Source: CAZHTS01 sp964535315 (GTDB taxonomy: Bacteria; Chloroflexota; Anaerolineae; Anaerolineales; Anaerolineaceae). From it: a stretch of 38,555 nt of DNA. The notes beneath the pieces are model-generated. The model was not told where the DNA came from, ran no database searches, and worked only from the letters and a program-made list of their open reading frames with translations. The DNA lies in NCBI GenBank assembly GCA_964535315.1, contig CAZHTS010000046.1, positions 1 through 38,555 of the forward strand, read 5' to 3'. Of the stretch, positions 16,415 to 23,753 are shown one piece after another; position 1 is the stretch's first letter; each line of letters starts with the position of its first letter. Position numbers and translations under genes: made by a program.

Positions 16415-17350
16415 GTGTCCACATCGCTCCACCAACGCATCACCGAAAACATTCAAAGGGTCATCGTCGGCAAGACCGAGGTCATTCAATTGATGCTGGT
16501 GGCAGTGTTGTGCGAAGGGCACGTCCTGCTCGAAGACGTGCCCGGCACCGGTAAGACCACCCTGGCCCGTGCTCTGGCGGCGTCACTGCATTGTTCCTTC
16601 CGGCGCATCCAGTTTACCCCCGACCTGCTGCCCTCCGACGTCACCGGCCTGAGTTGGTTCAACCAGAAGACGCAGGAATTCGAATTCCGGCCCGGGCCAA
16701 TCATGCACCAGGTCATCCTGGCCGACGAGATCAACCGCGCCACCCCTCGCACCCAATCGGCCCTGCTGGAAGCAATGCAAGAACGCCAGGTCACTTGCGA
16801 AGGCGTCACCCGGCTGTTGCCGCGGCCCTTCCTGGTGCTGGCCACCCAGAACCCGGTCGAACTGGAGGGCACCTTCCCCCTGCCTGAAGCGCAAATCGAC
16901 CGCTTCTTGCTGCGGGTGGCGCTGGGATACCCCGAACGCGCCGAAGAAAACGCCATCCTGCAGCGCTTCCGCCTCAACGACCCGCTGCCCGAATTGCAGC
17001 CGGTAGCCACCCCCGAAGAAATCCTGGCCGCCCAACAGCAGCGCCGCCAGGTGCGGGTTGAAGCCTCGGTGCAGGACTACATCGTCCAGGTGGGGCGCGC
17101 CACGCGCGACAATCACGACATCCAATTGGGCGCCAGCCCACGTGCCACGCTGGCGCTCTACCAGGCCTCCCAGGCGTGGGCCTGCATCCAGGGTCGCGAT
17201 TTCGTTCTGCCGGACGACGTCAAACACATGGCGCCGCCCGTATTATGCCACCGCCTGATGATCTCGGCCCAGGCGCAGCTGCGCGGCCGCACCCCCGAAG
17301 AATTGATCGCCGACATCGTCGCCGCCGTCCCGGTGCCGGTCGAGGCCTGA
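16415..17350 (+). CDS. MoxR-family AAA ATPase
   Basis: AAA+ ATPase of 311 aa of the MoxR family, chaperone-like enzymes that work with von Willebrand factor A or DUF58 partners. Walker A VPGTGKTT (42–49), Walker B LADEINRA (102–109), sensor 1 in LATQNPVE, and a C-terminal lid domain ending in the usual YxxA-type helices. The start is the GTG at 16415, 5 bases after a clean AAGGAGG; a TTG 18 bases earlier would overlap the T-component gene and lacks a ribosome site. It lies 14 bases after the EcfT stop and 1 base before the DUF58 gene, so it may be on the same message as the transporter, though MoxR–DUF58–DUF4129 is a standard independent cluster. Confidence 0.93.
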   Translation: MSTSLHQRITENIQRVIVGKTEVIQLMLVAVLCEGHVLLEDVPGTGKTTLARALAASLHCSFRRIQFTPDLLPSDVTGLSWFNQKTQEFEFRPGPIMHQVILADEINRATPRTQSALLEAMQERQVTCEGVTRLLPRPFLVLATQNPVELEGTFPLPEAQIDRFLLRVALGYPERAEENAILQRFRLNDPLPELQPVATPEEILAAQQQRRQVRVEASVQDYIVQVGRATRDNHDIQLGASPRATLALYQASQAWACIQGRDFVLPDDVKHMAPPVLCHRLMISAQAQLRGRTPEELIADIVAAVPVPVEA

Positions 17351-17351
17351 A

Positions 17352-18539
17352 ATGTTCCCGCCCAACTGGCTGCCCCTGCTGGTTGTGGTGCTCATTCTGG
17401 GGTTGTACATCCAGCAGCCCTGGCTGGTGGCGTTTGCCAGCGCCACGCTCACCATCATCGCCATCGCCAACCTGTGGTCACAGCACACGCTCGATCACAT
17501 TCACTATCAGCGCCGCTGGCGTTATCGGCGTGGGTTTCCGGGAGAACACACCAGTTTACGCATCGACATCGAAAATCGCAAATGGCTGCCGCTCTCCTGG
17601 CTGCGGGTACGCGACCCCTGGCCGCAGGCCATTGCGCCCGAGGAACAGGGCGCCCTGGCGCCTTCTCACCAACCCGAGGTCGGTGAACTGGTCAACCTGT
17701 ACAGCCTGCGCTGGCAGGAACGCGTCTCCCGCCATTACCAGGTGCTCTTTCGCCAGCGCGGCATCTATCCCGTCGGGCCGGCGCGCTTTGAATCGGGCGA
17801 TATCCTTGGCCTGTTCACCCAGGCTGGCGAGCAGGATCGCCCTGAATACCTGACCGTCTTCCCCGAAATCATCCCGCTGGCCAGCCTGCACCTGCCAACG
17901 GACGATCCGTTCGGCGACCTGCGCTCGCGCCGGCGCGTGTTTGAGGACCCCAACCGGTCGATTGGGGTGCGCTCGTATCACCCCGAAGATGAGTTCCGCC
18001 ACATTCACTGGCCGGCCACCGCCCGCAGCGGCAGCCTGCAGGTCAAGGTTTACCAACCGGTTTCAGCCCAGGTGATGGTCGTCTGCCTCAACGTCGCTAC
18101 CAGTACGCGCCACTGGCAGGGCGCTCACGCCGCCTTGCTGGAGCAACTGGTCAAAGTCAGCGCAACAATCATCTATCAGGGCATTCAATCCGGCTACTCG
18201 GTCGGGCTCATCTCCAACGGTTGCCTGGCGCATGCCGACCAGCCGTTTCGTTTCGCCCCCGGGCGAACACCCGGCCAGCTGGCAAAACTACTCGAGGCGT
18301 TGGCGGGCGTCACCAGCTACACCACCGGCGCATTTGAAACCTTTCTGTTGAAAACCATGCCACAAATCCCCTACGGCGCCACACTGGTGGTGGTCACCGC
18401 CCTGGTCACCCCCGAGTTGCAGGAAACGCTGCTGCGCCTCAAACGTCATCGCGCCCATACCACCCTGCTCTCGCTCGCCTGCCAGCCGCCGCCCGAAATT
18501 CCCGGCGTGCGCAGCTACCACCTGCCATTCGAGGATTGA
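17352..18539 (+). CDS. DUF58 domain protein
   Basis: Membrane-associated protein of 395 aa and the usual partner of MoxR ATPases. Two hydrophobic segments lie at about residues 5–20 and 25–42, followed by a beta-rich region (60–190) and the DUF58 hallmark VRSYHPEDEFRHIHWPATAR around residues 198–218. The C-terminal part is a von Willebrand factor A-like fold (QVMVVCLNVATS). The exact role of the family is unsettled; related clusters assist maturation or assembly of cell-envelope or metal-containing proteins. ATG 17352 is one base after the MoxR stop, which implies translational coupling. The next gene starts 4 bases after its stop. Confidence 0.92.
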   Translation: MFPPNWLPLLVVVLILGLYIQQPWLVAFASATLTIIAIANLWSQHTLDHIHYQRRWRYRRGFPGEHTSLRIDIENRKWLPLSWLRVRDPWPQAIAPEEQGALAPSHQPEVGELVNLYSLRWQERVSRHYQVLFRQRGIYPVGPARFESGDILGLFTQAGEQDRPEYLTVFPEIIPLASLHLPTDDPFGDLRSRRRVFEDPNRSIGVRSYHPEDEFRHIHWPATARSGSLQVKVYQPVSAQVMVVCLNVATSTRHWQGAHAALLEQLVKVSATIIYQGIQSGYSVGLISNGCLAHADQPFRFAPGRTPGQLAKLLEALAGVTSYTTGAFETFLLKTMPQIPYGATLVVVTALVTPELQETLLRLKRHRAHTTLLSLACQPPPEIPGVRSYHLPFED

Positions 18540-18543
18540 CGCC

Positions 18544-19995
18544 ATGCTGGCCCGCCTGCTCTCACTAGAACAACGCATGCATTTCTGGGGCGAACTGGCC
18601 GCTGTGGCCCTGTTGGGTATGGAAGTGGTCTGGGTCAGCGAGTGGTACTGCGCCCTGATCATCTGGAAACAGCCCTGGTCGTGGGTCGCCTTGATCCTCG
18701 GTCTGATAAGCGCTTCGTGTCACATTTTCGCCCGGCTGTTCGAAGACTATCGCTATTCGCTGCTGGCGCGCCGTCTGGCTTTCAGCGCCTGGCTGCTGGT
18801 GTGTGCATACGGCAGTTCGTGGTTGTTGTTACACGGCGGGCAGCCCATCGACCTGCTGACACTGCTGACCCGCCCGATTGCCAACCTCAACGCCGCCGAA
18901 CCCGGCATGTTGGATTTCTGGCATCTGTTCATCGCCGGCCTGCTCGCCTGGCGCGGCGCCAGCCTGGCGCATGCCCCGGTCGGCCCCTACAACGTAATCC
19001 GCAGTATGCAGCTCGGCCTGCTCATGTTCATGTTTTACGGGCTGGTCAACGCCCCTTTTGAACCGCCCAATCAAAGCCTGCCGGCGTTGTTCGTCTACCT
19101 GACGCTGGCGCTGGTCGCCTCGGCGTCGGCGCGCCTGGCCATCCTCAGCGAACTGCGCGGTGGAAGAACGCGCCAGGTCGACCGCAACTGGATCGTGGTT
19201 ATCGCCGCCAGCATCGTGGTGGTCATCGGCCTGGCGCTGCTGGTCGGCCAGTTATCGACCGGCGCTCTGTTCTCCGTTTTCAAGTTCGTCGTCTTCATTT
19301 TCCTGCTCATCACCACCCTGATTTCGTTAGTCATCCTGCTGCCGTTGTTACTCCTGCTGGACTGGATGGTGCCCTGGCTGAAGGATCTCCACATCAGTCT
19401 GCCCGTGCTGGATTTCATCCGTCAGATCCAGGAGATGGTGGCTGGCTTCACCCAACAACACGCCCTGGACGCCAACAGTCCGTTCAACCGCCTGGTGCGC
19501 CTGGGCGAACCGGTCATCTACGGCAGTATTCTGCTCGGCGTCTTGCTGTTGGCCATCCTGGCGCTGCGCTGGCGGCTGCGCCAGTCGCGCCTGCGTCCCG
19601 AAGAAGACACCGCCGGGCTGCCGGTCATCGTGCGCCTGCCTGGCCTGCCCGAACTACACCTGCCCTGGCTGGAACGACTGCAACGCGCCCGCCGCCTGCT
19701 GGCCGCCGCCCGCATCCGGCGTATTTACGCCAACATGATGGATCTGTGCGCCAGACTGGGCCAGCCGCGCCCCACCGCCGAGACGCCGCTCGAATTTCTG
19801 CCCGCACTCGAACAGATCTTCACCGGCTCAACAACCGAAGTTGGGCTGATCACCCGTGCGTATCTGAAAATTCGCTACGGCGAATTACCCGAGACCGATG
19901 AAGAGGTACAGGCGGTCATCGCCGCCTGGGAAACGGTCAAACGCCAGGGAAAGCGTCTTTCCGCGGCCAGGCGGCGCAACCCTCCGGCAGGCTGA
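18544..19995 (+). CDS. DUF4129-type membrane protein
   Basis: Integral membrane protein of 483 aa. About nine hydrophobic segments run to residue ~260, with one more near 323–340. The cytoplasmic C-terminus (about 380–475) matches DUF4129: a helix RIRRIYANMMDLCARLG, a TPLEFLPAL motif, and the LITRAYLKIRYGELP segment. In most MoxR–DUF58 clusters this position is held by a transglutaminase-core protein with a similar C-terminus; no transglutaminase Cys-His-Asp block is visible here, so this is the membrane and DUF4129 part only. GAGG lies 9 bases before ATG 18544. It is the last gene of the plus-strand run, ending 12 bases before the convergent M20 peptidase gene. Confidence 0.83.
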   Translation: MLARLLSLEQRMHFWGELAAVALLGMEVVWVSEWYCALIIWKQPWSWVALILGLISASCHIFARLFEDYRYSLLARRLAFSAWLLVCAYGSSWLLLHGGQPIDLLTLLTRPIANLNAAEPGMLDFWHLFIAGLLAWRGASLAHAPVGPYNVIRSMQLGLLMFMFYGLVNAPFEPPNQSLPALFVYLTLALVASASARLAILSELRGGRTRQVDRNWIVVIAASIVVVIGLALLVGQLSTGALFSVFKFVVFIFLLITTLISLVILLPLLLLLDWMVPWLKDLHISLPVLDFIRQIQEMVAGFTQQHALDANSPFNRLVRLGEPVIYGSILLGVLLLAILALRWRLRQSRLRPEEDTAGLPVIVRLPGLPELHLPWLERLQRARRLLAAARIRRIYANMMDLCARLGQPRPTAETPLEFLPALEQIFTGSTTEVGLITRAYLKIRYGELPETDEEVQAVIAAWETVKRQGKRLSAARRRNPPAG

Positions 19996-20007
19996 ACGTC
20001 TTACCGG

Positions 20008-21372
20008 TTATTGGCCGGCAAATTGCTTGAGGATGTAAGCAATGTGGCGCGCCCCAAGCAAATAGAGATCCAAGCGCACGTTTTCATTGGGTGCATGCGC
20101 CTGCGATCCAGGGTGCCCGACGCCGGCAGTGACGATGGGCAGTTTGAGCGCTTCGCTGAAAATGTGGTTGGGGCCCGAGCCGCCCACCATCGGCACGATT
20201 TGCATGCGCCGCCCATAGACCTGCTCGGAGGTGTCCACCACCAGTTGGACAAAAGGATCATCGGGATCGGTGCGCGCTGGCGCCTCACCACCCAGGAAGG
20301 TCACCTGAACGTCCTCAAAGCCTTCGGCGTCCAGGTGGGTGCGCAAGAGTTTAAGTACCTGCTCGGGCGTCTGCCCCGGCACCAGACGAAAATCCACCTT
20401 GGCGCTGGCCCGCGCCGGCAGTACTGTCTTTGAACCCGGCCCCTGGTAACCGGAGGTCAGGCCGCAGATCGTGCAGGTAGGCTGAAAAACCTCGGCCAGG
20501 CGTAGTTCCACACCGCCGCTCAACCCGTGCAGGAAATGGGTGACGCCATAGCGTTGGCGATATTCATCGGCCACCTCGGGCATTTCCGCCATCAACTGCC
20601 GGTCACGTTCATCCGGTTGCCGGATGGTATCGTAAAAGCCCGGGATACGAATTCGTTCGTCCGGCCCCTTCAGGCTGTTCAATGCCCATACCAGCCGCCA
20701 GGCGGCGTTGGGGAAGATCGAGCCGCCCAGGCCCGAATGAACATCCTGGCTGGCGGTTTCAACGCTCAACTCAACGTAGCAAATGCCACGCAACCCCAGA
20801 TATTGCATCGGCCAATCGCGGTGATCGACGCCGCCGAACTCCCAGATGCAGGCATCAGCCGCCAATCGCTGGCGCTGTTCGAGCACGAAATCGTGCAGGT
20901 GAACGCTGCTGGTTTCCTCTTCACCCTCGATGATAAACTTGACCGTACACAGCAGTTCGCCCTCACTGGCCAACAGGGCATCGATGGCAAACAGGCGGCT
21001 GGTGATGTGGCCCTTGTCATCGCTGACGCCGCGGGCAAACAGCTTGCCATCCCGCACGGTTGGTTCAAAGGGCGGCGACTCCCACAGTTCGAGCGGCTCG
21101 GCCGGCTGAACATCGTAATGATTGTAAAACAAGACGGTGCGCGGGCTGCGCCCGGCGCGCTCGGCGTACACCACCGGCGCTCCCCCTGTCGGCAAGATCT
21201 CGGTACGAAAACCACGTTGGGCCAGCAGGCTGGCCGTCAGTTGCGCACACTCATTCAAACCCCAGTTTTGCGCCGAGACGCTCGGCTGCGCGCACAGGCG
21301 TGACAGTTCGGCAATGCTCTCATCGAGATGCGCCTGTAAATAGGCGTCGATTGCAGCGTAGGCAGCGGTCAT
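20008..21372 (-). CDS. M20-family metallopeptidase (dipeptidase)
   Basis: Zinc-dependent peptidase of 454 aa, similar in length to cytosolic dipeptidases of the M20 family (carnosinase/CPG2-like). Metal and catalytic motifs: FYNHYDVQPA (H near residue 85), GVSDDKGH (bridging aspartate), IEGEEET (catalytic and metal glutamates), and a later GGSGPNHIF histidine. The internal dimerisation (lid) domain lies at about 190–350. Substrate is probably a dipeptide or N-acyl amino acid. ATG 21372 has AAGGA 8 bases upstream. It follows udk by 45 bases on the same strand and is probably co-transcribed. No signal peptide. Confidence 0.9.
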   Translation of the reverse strand: MTAAYAAIDAYLQAHLDESIAELSRLCAQPSVSAQNWGLNECAQLTASLLAQRGFRTEILPTGGAPVVYAERAGRSPRTVLFYNHYDVQPAEPLELWESPPFEPTVRDGKLFARGVSDDKGHITSRLFAIDALLASEGELLCTVKFIIEGEEETSSVHLHDFVLEQRQRLAADACIWEFGGVDHRDWPMQYLGLRGICYVELSVETASQDVHSGLGGSIFPNAAWRLVWALNSLKGPDERIRIPGFYDTIRQPDERDRQLMAEMPEVADEYRQRYGVTHFLHGLSGGVELRLAEVFQPTCTICGLTSGYQGPGSKTVLPARASAKVDFRLVPGQTPEQVLKLLRTHLDAEGFEDVQVTFLGGEAPARTDPDDPFVQLVVDTSEQVYGRRMQIVPMVGGSGPNHIFSEALKLPIVTAGVGHPGSQAHAPNENVRLDLYLLGARHIAYILKQFAGQ

Positions 21373-21417
21373 TGTTTCCGTCCTTAAACCATTGGAGATA
21401 GAGAAGGAGAATCCGAT

Positions 21418-22044
21418 TTATTGCAACAACGCTTCGATGCGCGCCGTAACCATGTCCATCGCCACGGTGTTCAGCCCCCCTTCGGGGATGATTACGTCCG
21501 CATAGCGCTTGGACGGTTCGACAAATTCCAGGTGCATCGGGCGTACCGTGGTCAGATATTGCCGTACAACCATCTCGGTCGTGCGGCCGCGCTCGGCGAT
21601 GTCGCGTTGCAGGCGGCGGATAAAACGGATATCCGCATCGGTATCCACGAAGATTTTCACATCAAACAGTTCGCGTAACTGGCGCTCGCCAAAAATTAGA
21701 ATCCCCTCAACAAGGATGACGCGCTGCGCCTCCACACGCTGGCTGCGCGTGGTGCGGGTATGGCTGGTGAAATCATACACCGGCAGATCAATCCCTTCCC
21801 AGCGCTTGAGTTGCAGAATATGCTGGACAAGCAAATCGTTTTCCAGCGAATCGGGGTGATCGAAGTTAACCTGGGTGCGTTGGTTATGCGGCAGATGCGC
21901 CAGGTCGCGATAGTAAGCGTCGTGCGGTAGATAAGCGATGCGGTCTCGGCCAACTTTTTCAAGGATCACATTGGCGACCGTTGTTTTGCCGGAACCAGAA
22001 CCGCCGGCAATTCCAATAACCAGGGGGGTAGGGCGTGTGGGCAT
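21418..22044 (-). CDS. udk: Uridine kinase
   Basis: Uridine/cytidine kinase of 208 aa, phosphorylating nucleosides to UMP/CMP in pyrimidine salvage. P-loop GGSGSGKTT (residues 14–22), substrate motif YLPHDAYYRD, VNFDHPDS, and VYDF followed by HTR, then VILVEGILIF and the lid region DIRFIRRLQRDIAERGR. All are standard for Udk, and length is typical. ATG 22044 is preferred to an ATG 20 codons earlier because family members start a few residues before the P-loop. No ribosome site is seen, but TATAAT ends exactly 6 bases before this ATG, suggesting leaderless translation. Co-directional with the M20 gene. Confidence 0.92.
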   Translation of the reverse strand: MPTRPTPLVIGIAGGSGSGKTTVANVILEKVGRDRIAYLPHDAYYRDLAHLPHNQRTQVNFDHPDSLENDLLVQHILQLKRWEGIDLPVYDFTSHTRTTRSQRVEAQRVILVEGILIFGERQLRELFDVKIFVDTDADIRFIRRLQRDIAERGRTTEMVVRQYLTTVRPMHLEFVEPSKRYADVIIPEGGLNTVAMDMVTARIEALLQ

Positions 22045-22050
22045 ATCCAG

Positions 22051-22056
22051 ATTATA
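22051..22056 (-). promoter_or_regulatory. -10 box, possible leaderless start of udk
   Basis: Perfect TATAAT on the minus strand with 6 bases (CTGGAT) to the ATG. No clear -35. Same geometry as the LAL regulator start. Confidence 0.4.
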
Positions 22057-22126
22057 TCTTAAGTTGCCCGCCATCGTGCCATTATGCATAAAGCGTTTAC
22101 CCACAAGCGCCCCTCACCCATCTAAA

Positions 22127-22154
22127 ATCCTGTCCATCCTGCCCCATCCTGTTA
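22127..22154. repeat. Three tandem ATCCTG units
   Basis: Three adjacent units beginning ATCCTG: 22127–22135, 22136–22145 and 22146–22154. They lie between udk and the phzF terminator. The shared string AATCCTGTCCA recurs at 37101–37111 in the other large intergenic gap. These look like members of a degenerate intergenic repeat. Confidence 0.5.
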
Positions 22155-22203
22155 AAACACCTCTCCCCCGCCCGCCGGAACAGGCCTCAACCTGCCTCCA
22201 CAA

Positions 22204-22233
22204 AGGGGATGCCTGGCAGCCCAGGCATCCCCT
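22204..22233 (-). terminator. Hairpin terminator behind the PhzF gene
   Basis: A perfect 13-bp stem (AGGGGATGCCTGG with CCAGGCATCCCCT) and a 4-base loop, 33 bases after the PhzF stop on the minus strand. Only a short TTTG follows it in that direction, so termination may be partial or need Rho. It separates phzF from udk. Confidence 0.7.
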
Positions 22234-22265
22234 ACAACCTTACCACAAATTGAACCCCCTGCCCT

Positions 22266-23057
22266 TCAGGCCAGCAGGGTGCCCTCAATGACCGTCACCG
22301 CCTGACCGGCCAACACCACGCGCTCACCCTCCAGGCGCACACGCAAGACCCCGCCCCGCGCCGAAGCCTGATAGGCCAGCATTTCCGTACGGCCCAACTT
22401 CTCGGCCCAATACGGCGTCAGGCAGCTATGCGCCGAACCGGTTACCGGGTCCTCGGCAACCCCTACCTGCGGCGCAAAAAAGCGCGAGACAAAGTGATAG
22501 TCGCCCGCCCCGCGCGCCGTAACGATCACACCACGCGCCGGAATGGCGCTCAGCGCCTGGATATCTGGATGCAAGGAACGCACCTCCTCTTCGCTGGCGA
22601 CCTCGACCAGATAATCAAAGCGGTTCTTGCCCACAAACAGCGGCTGGACGCCCAACGCCTCAGCCAGCCCCGCCGGCGCCTCAACCGGCGATTGCGCCTC
22701 AACCGGGAAATTGAGCTCGATCCACTCGCCTTGCAAGCGCGCTGTCAACAACCCTGAACGAGTGAAGAAACGAGCGGTGGACTGCGAAGACAACAGACCG
22801 CGCTCGAAGAGGATATGGGCGCTCGCCAGGGTAGCGTGTCCGCATAAATCGACTTCAACCAACGGGGTAAACCAACGCAGTCGGTAGCCATCGCTCTCAG
22901 TCAGTAAAAAGGCCGTCTCGGACAGATTCATTTCCATTGCGACCGAACGCATCCATTCGTCCGGGCGCGGCGCATCCAACAGACACACCCCGGCGGGGTT
23001 GCCGCCAAAGGCGCGGGCAGTAAAAGCATCAACCTGGTACAAAGAAAGATGGGACAT
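22266..23057 (-). CDS. PhzF-family isomerase/epimerase-like protein
   Basis: Protein of 263 aa of the PhzF superfamily (diaminopimelate-epimerase fold, two similar halves). Visible family features: QVDAFT at the start, GGNPAGV, the conserved catalytic glutamate E47 in MNLSETAF, the FTP motif with VEVDLCGHATLASA, and in the second half VGVAEDPVTGSAHSCL. The family includes phenazine isomerase, but most members have unknown substrates; no phenazine genes are nearby, so the name denotes the fold only. ATG 23057 has GAGGAG 6–7 bases upstream. It seems to be a single-gene unit with its own promoter and terminator. Confidence 0.92.
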   Translation of the reverse strand: MSHLSLYQVDAFTARAFGGNPAGVCLLDAPRPDEWMRSVAMEMNLSETAFLLTESDGYRLRWFTPLVEVDLCGHATLASAHILFERGLLSSQSTARFFTRSGLLTARLQGEWIELNFPVEAQSPVEAPAGLAEALGVQPLFVGKNRFDYLVEVASEEEVRSLHPDIQALSAIPARGVIVTARGAGDYHFVSRFFAPQVGVAEDPVTGSAHSCLTPYWAEKLGRTEMLAYQASARGGVLRVRLEGERVVLAGQAVTVIEGTLLA

Positions 23058-23086
23058 AGATACTCCTCGTCTGGCAAAGATTCACG

Positions 23087-23100
23087 CCGGTGCGCACCGG
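23087..23100. promoter_or_regulatory. 14-bp perfect palindrome at the phzF transcription start
   Basis: Perfect palindrome of two CCGGTGC half sites (CCGGTGC/GCACCGG), flanked by TCAC on both sides of the plus strand. It lies just downstream of the predicted phzF promoter, at about +4 to +17. Position and symmetry suit a repressor operator or a small 5' hairpin. Confidence 0.4.
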
Positions 23101-23110
23101 TTCACCGTTT

Positions 23111-23138
23111 ATTGTATCTCGCCACGCCAGCGGAGCAA
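23111..23138 (-). promoter_or_regulatory. Promoter-like element for phzF
   Basis: On the minus strand TTGCTC (23138–23133), a 16-base spacer and TACAAT (23116–23111). The predicted start is near 23104, giving a leader of about 47 bases that includes the palindrome. Confidence 0.5.
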
Positions 23139-23189
23139 GTCACACCCCATTCAAACAGTAACGAGAACAATTACAGCAAGTATCAACTG

Positions 23190-23753
23190 TTATGCAATAC
23201 AGAATTGCCGGTCCAGACGATAGCGCAGAAGTTCAATGCCCCACAAGGACAGACGATTCTGGTAAACCAGGCCGCATTTCTCGATCACCCGCCGGGAAGC
23301 GCCATTCTCCGGGTGCACCAACGCAATCAGATGATCCAACCCGGAGCGCTCAAAGCCAAATCGCAATGAGGCGCGGGCCACCTCGGTGGCATATCCCTGT
23401 CCCCAAAAAGGTCGCGCCAGGAGATAGCCGATTTCGGTTTCGTCTAATTCGTCCAGATACTGGCATCCACCCCAGCCGGCAATCTCGCCGGCTCCGTCCG
23501 GCAGAATCCCCCAGTTGCCATAGCCGTACCTGGCCCAATGCGTCTGCTGTCCGCTTACAAACCGTTGCACTTTTTCCAGCGGCGGCGGGGTAGGGTTGGG
23601 GAAGTACTGTAAGATCCCCTCCTGTTGATAGATACAGTGTAATACCCCGGCATCCTCCGCCACCAGCGGCACTAGCGCCAGCCGCGCCGTGCGCACCACC
23701 GGGATCAGACCGGCCTGGCCCGATACTTCCGAACGAAAATTTTCGTCGTTCAT
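23190..23753 (-). CDS. GNAT-family N-acetyltransferase (RimJ/RimL-like)
   Basis: Acetyl-CoA-dependent acyltransferase of 187 aa. It begins with the RimJ/RimL-type strand TARLALVPL, then EDAGVLHCIY. The central part has GNWGIL and a GYLLARPFWGQGYATEVARA segment, in which GQGYAT is the pyrophosphate-binding loop. The last part, LVHPENGASRRVIEKCGL, is the usual NxxSxRVxEKxGF block. The target could be a ribosomal protein, another protein amine or a small molecule. Its ATG overlaps the histidine kinase stop (ATGA), so it is translated with the kinase, which is unusual for this common enzyme type. Confidence 0.92.
   Translation of the reverse strand: MNDENFRSEVSGQAGLIPVVRTARLALVPLVAEDAGVLHCIYQQEGILQYFPNPTPPPLEKVQRFVSGQQTHWARYGYGNWGILPDGAGEIAGWGGCQYLDELDETEIGYLLARPFWGQGYATEVARASLRFGFERSGLDHLIALVHPENGASRRVIEKCGLVYQNRLSLWGIELLRYRLDRQFCIA

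Noticed and set aside
22266..23057. Phenazine biosynthesis cluster
   Set aside because: Only a PhzF-fold protein is present; no other phenazine genes are nearby and most PhzF homologues have other roles.
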